Of a stretch of DNA of 9,801 nt, positions 1 to 5,698 are shown in pieces. Source of the stretch: an uncultured Collinsella sp. (GTDB lineage Bacteria > Actinomycetota > Coriobacteriia > Coriobacteriales > Coriobacteriaceae); contig CAUGJN010000063.1 in assembly GCA_959599635.1 (NCBI GenBank), positions 1 through 9,801 of the forward strand. The letters are read 5' to 3'. The translations under genes were made by a program, and so were the position numbers. Under the pieces are notes generated by a model that ran no database searches, was not told the origin of the DNA, and saw nothing but the letters and a program-made list of their open reading frames with translations. Numbering within the stretch: the first letter of the stretch is position 1; the number at the start of each line of letters is the position of its first letter.

Positions 1-461
1 GCCTGAAGCTCGGCACCGATGCGAGCCACACCAAGGCCATGAAGAAGAGCCTTGCTAAGGCCCTCTTCGAGAACGACCGCATCAAGACCACCGAGACCCG
101 CGCTAAGGCGCTGCGTTCGGTCGTCGATCCGATCATCACTTGGGCCAAGAAGGGCGACCTGCACTCTCGTCGTCTGGCTATCGCCAAGCTCGGCGATAAG
201 CAGCTCGTTGCCGAGATCTTCGACAAGGCTGCCCAGGGCATGTGGCAGGACCGCAACGGCGGTTACACCCGCATCATGAAGCTCGGTAACCGCAAGGGCG
301 ACAATGCTCCCATCGTTATCATGGAGCTCGTCACCGAGCCTTGCACGCCTAAGGCCAAGAAGGCTGCTCCGGCCCCCAAGAAGGCCGCTGCTCCCAAGAA
401 GGTCGAGGCTGTCGAGGAGACTGCTGCCGAGGAGGCTCCTGCTGAGGAGACCGCTGAGTAG
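1..461 (+). CDS. rplQ: 50S ribosomal protein L17, 5' end missing
   Basis: Large-subunit ribosomal protein L17, which binds 23S rRNA near the peptide exit tunnel. The reading frame is open from base 3, and the visible part begins LKLGTDASHTKAMKKSLAKA, which is the conserved L17 N-terminus. Only about the first seven residues and the start codon lie outside the window. The later stretches KTTETRAKALRSVVDPIIT and NGGYTRIMKLGNRKGDNAP are also typical of L17. After MELVTEP comes a tail of about 40 residues made almost only of Lys, Ala, Pro and Glu, basic first and acidic last; such tails are common on actinobacterial L17. The ATG at base 39 is internal and is not the start. Codons are strongly C/G-ending, as expected for a highly expressed gene. 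In most bacteria rplQ closes the rpsM-rpsK-rpsD-rpoA operon, and the terminator that follows fits that here. Identification is secure. Confidence 0.97.
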   Translation, partial: LKLGTDASHTKAMKKSLAKALFENDRIKTTETRAKALRSVVDPIITWAKKGDLHSRRLAIAKLGDKQLVAEIFDKAAQGMWQDRNGGYTRIMKLGNRKGDNAPIVIMELVTEPCTPKAKKAAPAPKKAAAPKKVEAVEETAAEEAPAEETAE

Positions 462-487
462 ACATTCCGTCTGCATAGGCTATATTC

Positions 488-518
488 GAGGGGTACGTTC
501 GCGTACCCCTCTTTTTTT
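488..518 (+). terminator. Intrinsic terminator after rplQ (10-bp stem, TTCG loop)
   Basis: GAGGGGTACG (488-497) pairs perfectly with CGTACCCCTC (502-511) around a TTCG tetraloop and is followed by seven T (512-518). This is a textbook Rho-independent terminator for the ribosomal-protein operon. It lies only 25 bases before the truA ribosome binding site. Confidence 0.93.
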
Positions 519-553
519 GTCGCGATACCGTTGCTTGTTTGTTGGGAGCGTCC

Positions 554-1378
554 ATGACTGCGCCGTCTGATTTCAATTCGATTTCCGAGCTTGACGCCAC
601 ACTCGTATTTCGTGTGGCCTATGATGGCTCGTCGTATAGCGGATTTGCCGAGCAGCCGAGACAGACGACGGTTGCTGGTGAGCTACGTCGAGCCATCGAG
701 ACGCTGCTTCGCCGCCCGATCGATCTGACGTGCGCGGGGCGTACCGATGCCGGCGTGCATGCCGTGGCTCAGTACATCAGCGTGCCCGTTACGGACGCTG
801 AGCTCGCTTGTACGCGCCGTAGGTGGCTGCGGGCCATGGATGCCCTGCTGCCCAAAGATATCGCCATTAACGAGGTCTACAGGGCCCGTAAAGGCTTTTC
901 TGCACGCTTTGACGCGCATTCCCGTACGTATACATACCGTATTGCCGATCGCGATGCGCGCCCCGTGCTGTCCCGCGGTGCCGTGTGGTGGCATCGCTAT
1001 CCCTTGGATGTTGAGGCTATGTCTTCTGCCTGCCCCGCGCTGCTGGGCGAGCAGGACTTTAAAAGCTTTTGCAAGGTTGCCTCGGCCGTTGGCAAGCCCA
1101 CGCATCGCTGCGTGATGCGTGCCGAATTTGGCCATGAGGTTGCGTTTGGCGAGGACATCCTGACGTTCACCATCGAGGGCAATGCGTTTCTGCATTCGAT
1201 GGTCCGTACGATCGTGGGCACGCTTGTCGAGATTGGCATGCATCGCCGTGAACCCGAGTGGATGCGCGAGGTCATTGATGCTTGCGACCGTACCGCTGCG
1301 GGCCCCACGGCTCCTGCCTGCGGCCTTACGTTTATGGGCGTGGATTACGATCCCGCCGAGCTTGTCGTGCTCGACTAG
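554..1378 (+). CDS. truA: tRNA pseudouridine(38-40) synthase TruA
   Basis: Converts uridine to pseudouridine at positions 38-40 of the tRNA anticodon stem-loop in the cytoplasm. The product from this start is 274 residues, normal for the family. The catalytic motif GRTDAGVH is at residues 62-69 with catalytic Asp65. The N-terminal RVAYDGSSYSGFAEQP matches the usual YDGxxYxGFxxQ pattern, and SRTYTYRI and FLHSMVRTIVGTLVEIG are the other conserved blocks. I chose ATG 554 because GGGAG (544-548) precedes it by five bases; the frame also holds TTG codons at 539 and 542 that would add five residues but have no ribosome binding site. truA follows rplQ in many bacteria. Here a strong terminator separates them, so expression depends on read-through or on a promoter overlapping the hairpin. 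Confidence 0.96.
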   Translation: MTAPSDFNSISELDATLVFRVAYDGSSYSGFAEQPRQTTVAGELRRAIETLLRRPIDLTCAGRTDAGVHAVAQYISVPVTDAELACTRRRWLRAMDALLPKDIAINEVYRARKGFSARFDAHSRTYTYRIADRDARPVLSRGAVWWHRYPLDVEAMSSACPALLGEQDFKSFCKVASAVGKPTHRCVMRAEFGHEVAFGEDILTFTIEGNAFLHSMVRTIVGTLVEIGMHRREPEWMREVIDACDRTAAGPTAPACGLTFMGVDYDPAELVVLD

Positions 1379-1386
1379 GGGAGGGC

Positions 1387-1405
1387 TCGACGCGTCGTGC
1401 GTCGA
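1387..1405. other. Small inverted repeat after truA
   Basis: TCGACGC (1387-1393) and GCGTCGA (1399-1405) form a perfect 7-bp stem with a five-base loop, nine bases past the truA stop. No T-run follows, so it is not a normal intrinsic terminator. It could be an RNA 3'-end stabiliser or have no function. The rest of the 150-base gap up to 1530 shows no clear promoter. Confidence 0.4.
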
Positions 1406-1530
1406 CACCTGCCATCTGTGGGCTGCGCGTGTGCAACATCTGTTCTTGGCGTGCAATACAACCGGTGTCTCATTGCTTTTATTGCCGGGGTGTACCATGA
1501 ACGACAGTTTGATTTGGTGCTATCGAGAGG

Positions 1531-2580
1531 ATGGAAAACTTGGTTCGACGTTGTTCGCATCCGCGACTTTCGGTGATCCTTGTGGTAGAAGGTTCGCCCA
1601 GCTATGCGATGCGTGCGCTCGAGAGTATCCAGAACCAAGACCTCTATGATTTGCAGATTGTCGTTGTCTGCCGCGATGCTGCGCCCGGTGTGCGCCATTC
1701 GCTTCAAGTTGCTGCCGACAGGGACATCCATATTGATTTGATTGACGTCGAGGACGCGAAGCGCGGCGCTTGTCTTCGTGCCGGTTTTGATGCCTCGCGC
1801 GGCTCTCAAATCATCGCCATGAACGCCGATGAGTGGTTTGCTCCGCAGTCCCTTTCCAAGATGGTCGATATCGCGTGCGATACTGCGGCAGACATAGTGT
1901 TCCCCACGGTGTCGCTCGACCGCTATGATGCACATCGAGAGCGCCATTCGCGTGTCTTGGATGCTGCCTCTATTGTCATTGAAGACAAGTCTTCGATGGT
2001 GGCCGGGCTGCCTCAGTTGATTTTAGGCGGCTTGGTTGCTCAAGTCTCTGGCGTGATGTACAGCCGTCCACTGTTTGAGGCATGTCTTTTGTGCGATAAG
2101 ACGTTTCGCACGGTTGGGTTTATGGCGTGCGCGCTCTCGCAGGCACAGCGCGTCTCCGGCTGCGGCGACGCTTGTTTCCACGCGGTGGCACCTAAGCTTA
2201 CAGATGCCTTTGATCCCACCATGTATGCCAGGATATCCGATGACACTCGAGCGCTCGACGAGCTTGCGGACTCACTCTCGGAAGCAGATAGCGGTGGTCG
2301 GCTCAAGCTGGCAAGCCAAAAGTTCTACTTTGCCGGACTGGTCGCCTGCATCGAGAATTTGTGTCTGAGCCCGCATGGAGTGTCGTCAATCGAGCGTTCC
2401 GCCCGCATGCGTGATATGCTCGAGGCGCCTCGAACCCGTCAGATGGTCGCCGCGCTCAAGGACAACCATCGGGGACTCGGTCTGTTGTTTGGGCCGATCG
2501 CCAGCGCCAAGCCTGCGCGCTGCGTGATGTGTACGCATCTGGCAGCTTTTCTTAACCGGACGGGCGCAAAAACCGCCTAA
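1531..2580 (+). CDS. GT2-like glycosyltransferase with weakened active-site motifs
   Basis: A 349-residue protein whose N-terminal half looks like a GT-A fold family 2 glycosyltransferase. PRLSVILVVEGSPSYAMRAL (11-30) is the first strand and helix, ESIQNQDLYDLQIVVV (31-46) matches the usual SIxxQxxxxxEIIVV, and ASRGSQIIAMNADEWFAPQS (88-107) aligns with the A-x-G-x-Y-I-x-F-L-D-S-D-D-W block. Active members transfer a sugar from a nucleotide donor to a surface glycan, and the DxD binds the metal. Here that site reads N98-A-D100-E101, and I see no ED-type motif near 190-205. It may use a variant site or be catalytically dead. There is no signal peptide or membrane segment. The start is uncertain: GAGAGG touches ATG 1531, TTG 1540 would be better spaced from it, and an out-of-frame ATG at 1497 has its own ribosome binding site. 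The true acceptor is unknown. Confidence 0.72.
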   Translation: MENLVRRCSHPRLSVILVVEGSPSYAMRALESIQNQDLYDLQIVVVCRDAAPGVRHSLQVAADRDIHIDLIDVEDAKRGACLRAGFDASRGSQIIAMNADEWFAPQSLSKMVDIACDTAADIVFPTVSLDRYDAHRERHSRVLDAASIVIEDKSSMVAGLPQLILGGLVAQVSGVMYSRPLFEACLLCDKTFRTVGFMACALSQAQRVSGCGDACFHAVAPKLTDAFDPTMYARISDDTRALDELADSLSEADSGGRLKLASQKFYFAGLVACIENLCLSPHGVSSIERSARMRDMLEAPRTRQMVAALKDNHRGLGLLFGPIASAKPARCVMCTHLAAFLNRTGAKTA

Positions 2581-2586
2581 ACGGCT

Positions 2587-2624
2587 CATTTCGAAACAAA
2601 TTTGCATAGAATTGTTTCGAAATG
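2587..2624. promoter_or_regulatory. Perfect 13-bp inverted repeat, candidate operator upstream of argR
   Basis: CATTTCGAAACAA (2587-2599) and TTGTTTCGAAATG (2612-2624) are exact reverse complements separated by 12 AT-rich bases. Each arm contains the self-palindrome TTTCGAAA, the two centred 26 bp apart. The repeat begins six bases after the glycosyltransferase stop and ends 88 bases before the argR ATG. The RNA could fold into a hairpin, but no T-run follows, so a protein-binding site seems more likely than a terminator. It does not match the ARG-box pattern. No convincing -35/-10 pair could be assigned in the 132-base gap. Confidence 0.55.
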
Positions 2625-2664
2625 CGTTCTTATACACAAAAGCCTTCAAATAGCGTTAAACTAT

Positions 2665-2679
2665 TCAATCACTGATTGA
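2665..2679. promoter_or_regulatory. 15-bp palindrome close to argR, possible operator
   Basis: TCAATCA (2665-2671), one central base, then TGATTGA (2673-2679) is a perfect palindrome ending 33 bases before the argR ATG, in an AT-rich stretch. The position suits autoregulation. The half-sites resemble ATTCA/TGAAT ARG-box halves only loosely and in the opposite order, so assignment to ArgR is speculative. Confidence 0.38.
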
Positions 2680-2712
2680 TTGTCTCCGCCATCTTTTGGA
2701 GAGAGGGTTTGT

Positions 2713-3150
2713 ATGGCTAAAAAACGCAATGGGCGCCAGGATGCCATTAGAGATATTGTCCGCAATAAGGACGTCCGCACGCAGCGCGTGCTGGTCGATG
2801 AGCTCCGCGCTATGGGCTTTGATTGCACGCAGGCGACTGTCTCTCGCGATATTGCCGATATGGGGCTGCGTAAGCTCCCTGAGGGCATCTATGTTCTGGC
2901 AGAGGACCTGCACCTGCAGCGTATGGTTTCCGAGCTCGTAACGGGCGTTCTGCGCACCGATAATCTGGTTATGATCAAGGCTCAGCCTGGCACGGCTTCC
3001 GGCATCGCCGCCGCTGTTGATGCGGCAGAGCTGCCCGATGTGCTTGGCTCGCTTGCCGGCAACGATACGATTTTGGTTATTGCCCAGACGGCCGAGGACG
3101 GCGAGCGTCTTGAGGCGCTGATCAATAAGCTGAGCAATTCTCGCAAGTAG
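2713..3150 (+). CDS. argR: Arginine repressor ArgR/AhrC family, with Asn in the ligand motif
   Basis: A 145-residue transcription regulator of arginine metabolism that in known members works as a hexamer binding ARG boxes. The N-terminal winged helix holds the family signature TQATVSRDI at 39-47. The C-terminal oligomerisation and ligand domain has PGTASGIAAAVD (92-103) and LGSLAGNDTILVI (111-123). In E. coli ArgR the ligand contacts include Gln106, Asp113, Asp128 and Asp129. By alignment these are Ser96, Asp103, Asn117 and Asp118 here, so the first Asp of the usual GDD motif is Asn. ATG 2713 is the start because GGAGAGAGGG (2698-2707) sits five bases before it; the upstream in-frame TTG at 2680 lacks such a site. 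The gene looks monocistronic, with an operator-rich leader and a terminator at 3202. No arginine genes are in the window, so its targets are elsewhere. Family is certain, ligand less so. Confidence 0.95.
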   Translation: MAKKRNGRQDAIRDIVRNKDVRTQRVLVDELRAMGFDCTQATVSRDIADMGLRKLPEGIYVLAEDLHLQRMVSELVTGVLRTDNLVMIKAQPGTASGIAAAVDAAELPDVLGSLAGNDTILVIAQTAEDGERLEALINKLSNSRK

Positions 3151-3201
3151 GCGTGCGGGTCGTGCGCTCGGCACTGCGTGCGCTGACATAGCGGCTTGTA
3201 A

Positions 3202-3233
3202 GGGGTATCGACGTTGGTCGGTACCCCCTTTTT
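3202..3233 (+). terminator. Intrinsic terminator after argR
   Basis: GGGGTATCGAC (3202-3212) pairs with GTCGGTACCCC (3217-3227) with one G-T wobble and a GTTG loop, followed after one C by five T (3229-3233). It lies 52 bases past the argR stop. The DNA between (3151-3201) shows nothing else. Confidence 0.88.
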
Positions 3234-3274
3234 GTCTGCCGGTATAAAGACCGCCCATCAGGTCGCTTCAAACT

Positions 3275-3313
3275 AAAAGGCCCCCGAGCAGTTCAATAGG
3301 CTGCTCGGGGGCC
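3275..3313 (-). terminator. Intrinsic terminator of the penicillin-binding protein gene
   Basis: GGCCCCCGAGCAG (3279-3291) and CTGCTCGGGGGCC (3301-3313) form a perfect 13-bp stem with a nine-base loop. Read on the minus strand it is followed by TTTT (3278-3275) and lies 25 bases past the PBP stop. On the plus strand the stem is followed only by TTGTTG, so it may also back up the argR terminator in this convergent pair. Confidence 0.85.
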
Positions 3314-3337
3314 TTGTTGCTTATGGCCGGATGATTT

Positions 3338-5536
3338 CTAGCCGACCGTATCGTCAGGCGTGGGCGAGGGGTCGGGAGTGGGCGTAGGCGTAGGCGTGCC
3401 GCCATCGCCGCCGGTCGAACCACCAGTGGAGCCGCCCGTCGAGCCACCGGTCGTACCGGTGCCCCCGGTGGTGTCGCCGCCCGTGGTCTCGGTGGTCGTG
3501 GTCGTCGTGGTAGCCGTTGTGGTGGTTTCCTCTTCCTCTTCCTCTTCGTCCTTGTCCTTGTCGTCGTTCTCCGACTTCTTGGTGTTGTTGGTGCCGTAGA
3601 ACTTCCAGACGCTGTTGTTCTTGTAGGTGGGCGCCGTTCCGGTCGCAAACTCCTCGCGCTCGGTACCGGTCAGAACGGTGTTCATAAACCGCTTAAAGAC
3701 AGGCAGGTTGGTGCTGTCGCCCAGCAGGTCCGTGCCGTACTTTTGGATGGGGATCTCGCCCGCGGAATAGCCGGTCCACAGGGCGCACGCCAGCTGCGGG
3801 GTATAGCCGCAGAACCAAAGGTTGGTGGTGTTGTCGGTGGTGCCCGTCTTGCCGGCATAGGGCTGGTTGACACTCAGGGCGCCGGCAGCACCCGTACCGC
3901 TGCCCTTCATGACGCCGGACAGAACATCGGTGACCGCGGCGGCCTCGCCCTCGGTAAGCACCTGTGAGGGATTGTCGGTGTGCTGGTACAGCACCGAACC
4001 GGTACGAGAATCAATCTCGGTGATGGCGATCGGCTGGCGATAGTAGCCGCCGTTGGCAAACGTCGCGTAGGCGGCGGCCATCTCGAGTGGCGAGATCGAG
4101 CCGGTGCCGAGCGTCATGACGGGAACGTCCTCGATGTTGTCCTTGGCGGGGTCGATGCCGAGCTTTTTGACGAGCGAGATGATCTTGCTGTTGCCGACGG
4201 CTTCCGCCACCTGGATGTAGCCGGTGTTGGAGGAGTATGCCGTCGCCTGCTTGAGCGTGATGTTGCCATAGCTCTGGTTGGCGTAATTTTGGACCTCGGT
4301 CGTGGTGCCCTTGGCCTTGAGCGGCGAGTTGCAGTTGAGGGTGACGTTGGGGTTCATGCCGTTTTGGATGGCAGTTGCCAGCGTAAAGGCCTTAAAGGTG
4401 GAGCCGACGGGACGCTTGGCCGTGGCATGGTTTACGTGGTTCTCGTCAGCGTTGTAGTCGTAGCCGCCCACCATGCACTTGATGTAGCCGGTCTTGGGGT
4501 CGACGACGACCATGCCCATGTCCAGGCCGTCGAGCGAGAGCGTGTCGAGCTGCTCGCGGACGGCATTCTCTGCCACCTGCTGCATCGTGGGGTCGATGGT
4601 GGTCTTGACGGTCAGGCCGCCCTTAAAGAGCACGTCGGTCGAGAACTCCTGCTCCAGCAGCTGCTTGACGTAGGAGACAAAGTAGGGCTGCGAGTAAACG
4701 TCGACGCCGCTGCCCGAGATTTCGGTCACATTGAGGGTGATGGGCTCGGCCTGTGCGGCATCGTGCTCCTCCTGGGTGATGTGGCCCAGGCGCAGCATGT
4801 TGTCGAGAACCTTGTTGCGGCGAGACAGTGCCAGATCGGGGTTGACCGTGGGGTCGTACTGCGAAGGCGAGTTGGGAAGGCCGATGAGCAGCGCGGCCTC
4901 GCTGAGGGTGAGGTCGGCGGCGCTCTTGGACAGATAGGTCTCGGCTGCGGCCTCGATGCCGTAGGCGCCGTGGCCGTAATAGATGGTGTTGAGGTACATC
5001 ATGAGGATCTCGTCTTTGGAGTACATGTCCTCCATCTTGATGGCGATGTAGGCCTCGCGCACCTTACGCTCAATGGTCGAGTCGAATTGCTCCTCCTGCA
5101 GGATGGTGTTGCGCACAAGCTGCTGGGTGATCGTCGAGGCGCCTTCGTGCCCGCCGCCGAGGGTTGCCACCGCAGCACGCGCGATACCCCACAGGTCGAT
5201 ACCGCCGTGCTCGTAGAAGCGCTCGTCCTCGACGTCAACGGTGCCCTGCAGCACGTAGGGGGAGACCTCGTCCTTGGTGATGGACTTGCGGTTTTGCGTG
5301 TAGAAGCTCGCGATCTTGTTGCCGTTACAGTCGACGATCTCGGTGGGCTCGCTCACCAGATACGCGTTGGCGTCGGTGTAGTCGGGCAGATCGGACAGCC
5401 AGCGGTTGACGTTGCCGACCATGCCGATGCCAAACGCCACGCCCGCAATCAGCAGAAAGCCCAAAAACGAGAGCAGAATTATGGGCAGGGCGTGCGTCTT
5501 TGAACGGCTGTGTCCCTGTCGTTGGCGAGGACCCAT
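3338..5536 (-). CDS. Class A penicillin-binding protein (glycosyltransferase GT51 plus transpeptidase)
   Basis: Bifunctional peptidoglycan synthase that polymerises lipid II into glycan strands and cross-links the peptides outside the membrane. From this start it has 732 residues: a basic cytoplasmic tip (1-16), one membrane anchor (about 17-41), then GT51 with EDERFYEHGG (103-112, catalytic Glu103), GASTITQQL (132-140) and RKVREAYIAIKMEDMYSKDE (157-175 region). The transpeptidase has STFK (Ser379 nucleophile, Lys382), SSN (435-437) and KTGTT (563-567). Residues 654-732 form an unstructured tail of Lys/Asp, seven Glu, a Thr run, Gly-Ser-Thr repeats and Thr-Pro repeats. The start is fixed by a perfect GGAGGT (minus strand, 5548-5543) six bases before ATG; in-frame codons further upstream would put 41 extra residues before the anchor and have no comparable site. 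It is transcribed alone, convergent with argR and divergent from the U32 gene. All catalytic motifs are intact. Probably the ponA/mrcA type, but the exact paralogue is uncertain. Confidence 0.95.
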   Translation of the reverse strand: MGPRQRQGHSRSKTHALPIILLSFLGFLLIAGVAFGIGMVGNVNRWLSDLPDYTDANAYLVSEPTEIVDCNGNKIASFYTQNRKSITKDEVSPYVLQGTVDVEDERFYEHGGIDLWGIARAAVATLGGGHEGASTITQQLVRNTILQEEQFDSTIERKVREAYIAIKMEDMYSKDEILMMYLNTIYYGHGAYGIEAAAETYLSKSAADLTLSEAALLIGLPNSPSQYDPTVNPDLALSRRNKVLDNMLRLGHITQEEHDAAQAEPITLNVTEISGSGVDVYSQPYFVSYVKQLLEQEFSTDVLFKGGLTVKTTIDPTMQQVAENAVREQLDTLSLDGLDMGMVVVDPKTGYIKCMVGGYDYNADENHVNHATAKRPVGSTFKAFTLATAIQNGMNPNVTLNCNSPLKAKGTTTEVQNYANQSYGNITLKQATAYSSNTGYIQVAEAVGNSKIISLVKKLGIDPAKDNIEDVPVMTLGTGSISPLEMAAAYATFANGGYYRQPIAITEIDSRTGSVLYQHTDNPSQVLTEGEAAAVTDVLSGVMKGSGTGAAGALSVNQPYAGKTGTTDNTTNLWFCGYTPQLACALWTGYSAGEIPIQKYGTDLLGDSTNLPVFKRFMNTVLTGTEREEFATGTAPTYKNNSVWKFYGTNNTKKSENDDKDKDEEEEEEETTTTATTTTTTTETTGGDTTGGTGTTGGSTGGSTGGSTGGDGGTPTPTPTPDPSPTPDDTVG
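3341..3577 (-). repeat. Low-complexity repeats encoding the PBP C-terminal tail
   Basis: This stretch encodes PBP residues 654-732. It contains three perfect copies of the hexamer CCTCTT (3529-3546, plus strand) encoding the Glu run, GGCGTA-type hexamers (3381-3398) encoding Thr-Pro repeats, and imperfect nine-base units encoding Gly-Gly-Ser-Thr. All units are multiples of three, so slippage would lengthen or shorten the tail without breaking the frame. Confidence 0.8.
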
Positions 5537-5698
5537 ATATTGACCTCCAGGTATGTCGTGCCGGACGGTGGATGTGCCGTCGGGGCAGGATGGACATAAG
5601 TTATTACACGATAAACCAAACGGGGCGCGCGAGGCCTCGTGTATGCTGGAAGACGGCATTTTTCAGAGTGAATGCATACCTTGGTAAGGAGTTTGCCG
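5537..5698. promoter_or_regulatory. Divergent intergenic region between the PBP and U32 genes
   Basis: These 162 bases must supply promoters for both divergent genes. The AT-rich part at about 5598-5620 is the likely core, but I could not assign a clear -35/-10 pair on either strand. The PBP ribosome binding site is at 5543-5548 (minus strand) and the U32 one, AAGGAG, at 5686-5691. A 10-bp palindrome CGAGGCCTCG lies at 5630-5639; its role is unknown. Confidence 0.5.

Noticed and set aside
683..1498. A 271-codon open frame on the minus strand, opposite truA
   Set aside because: It lies over the conserved truA coding sequence and has no recognisable domain; treated as a codon-bias shadow.
2654..2686. 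Tandem ARG boxes overlapping the argR palindrome
   Set aside because: ATTCA at 2663-2667 and TGATT at 2673-2677 are half-site-like, but their outer partner halves (2654-2658 and 2682-2686) match poorly and the spacing is five rather than about seven bases.
3980..5503. A 507-codon open frame on the plus strand, opposite the PBP gene
   Set aside because: The minus-strand frame encodes an intact GT51/transpeptidase protein with all motifs. The plus-strand translation is a Val/Gly/Asp/Leu-rich shadow produced by GC-rich codon bias and matches no family.
5537..5659. A 41-residue N-terminal extension of the PBP
   Set aside because: A perfect GGAGGT is six bases from the ATG ending at 5534, and the extension would precede a normal short basic tip and membrane anchor.
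5672..5698. Upstream ATG start for the U32 gene, adding nine residues
   Set aside because: The AAGGAG site at 5686-5691 is correctly spaced for ATG 5699 and would lie inside the gene if 5672 were used.
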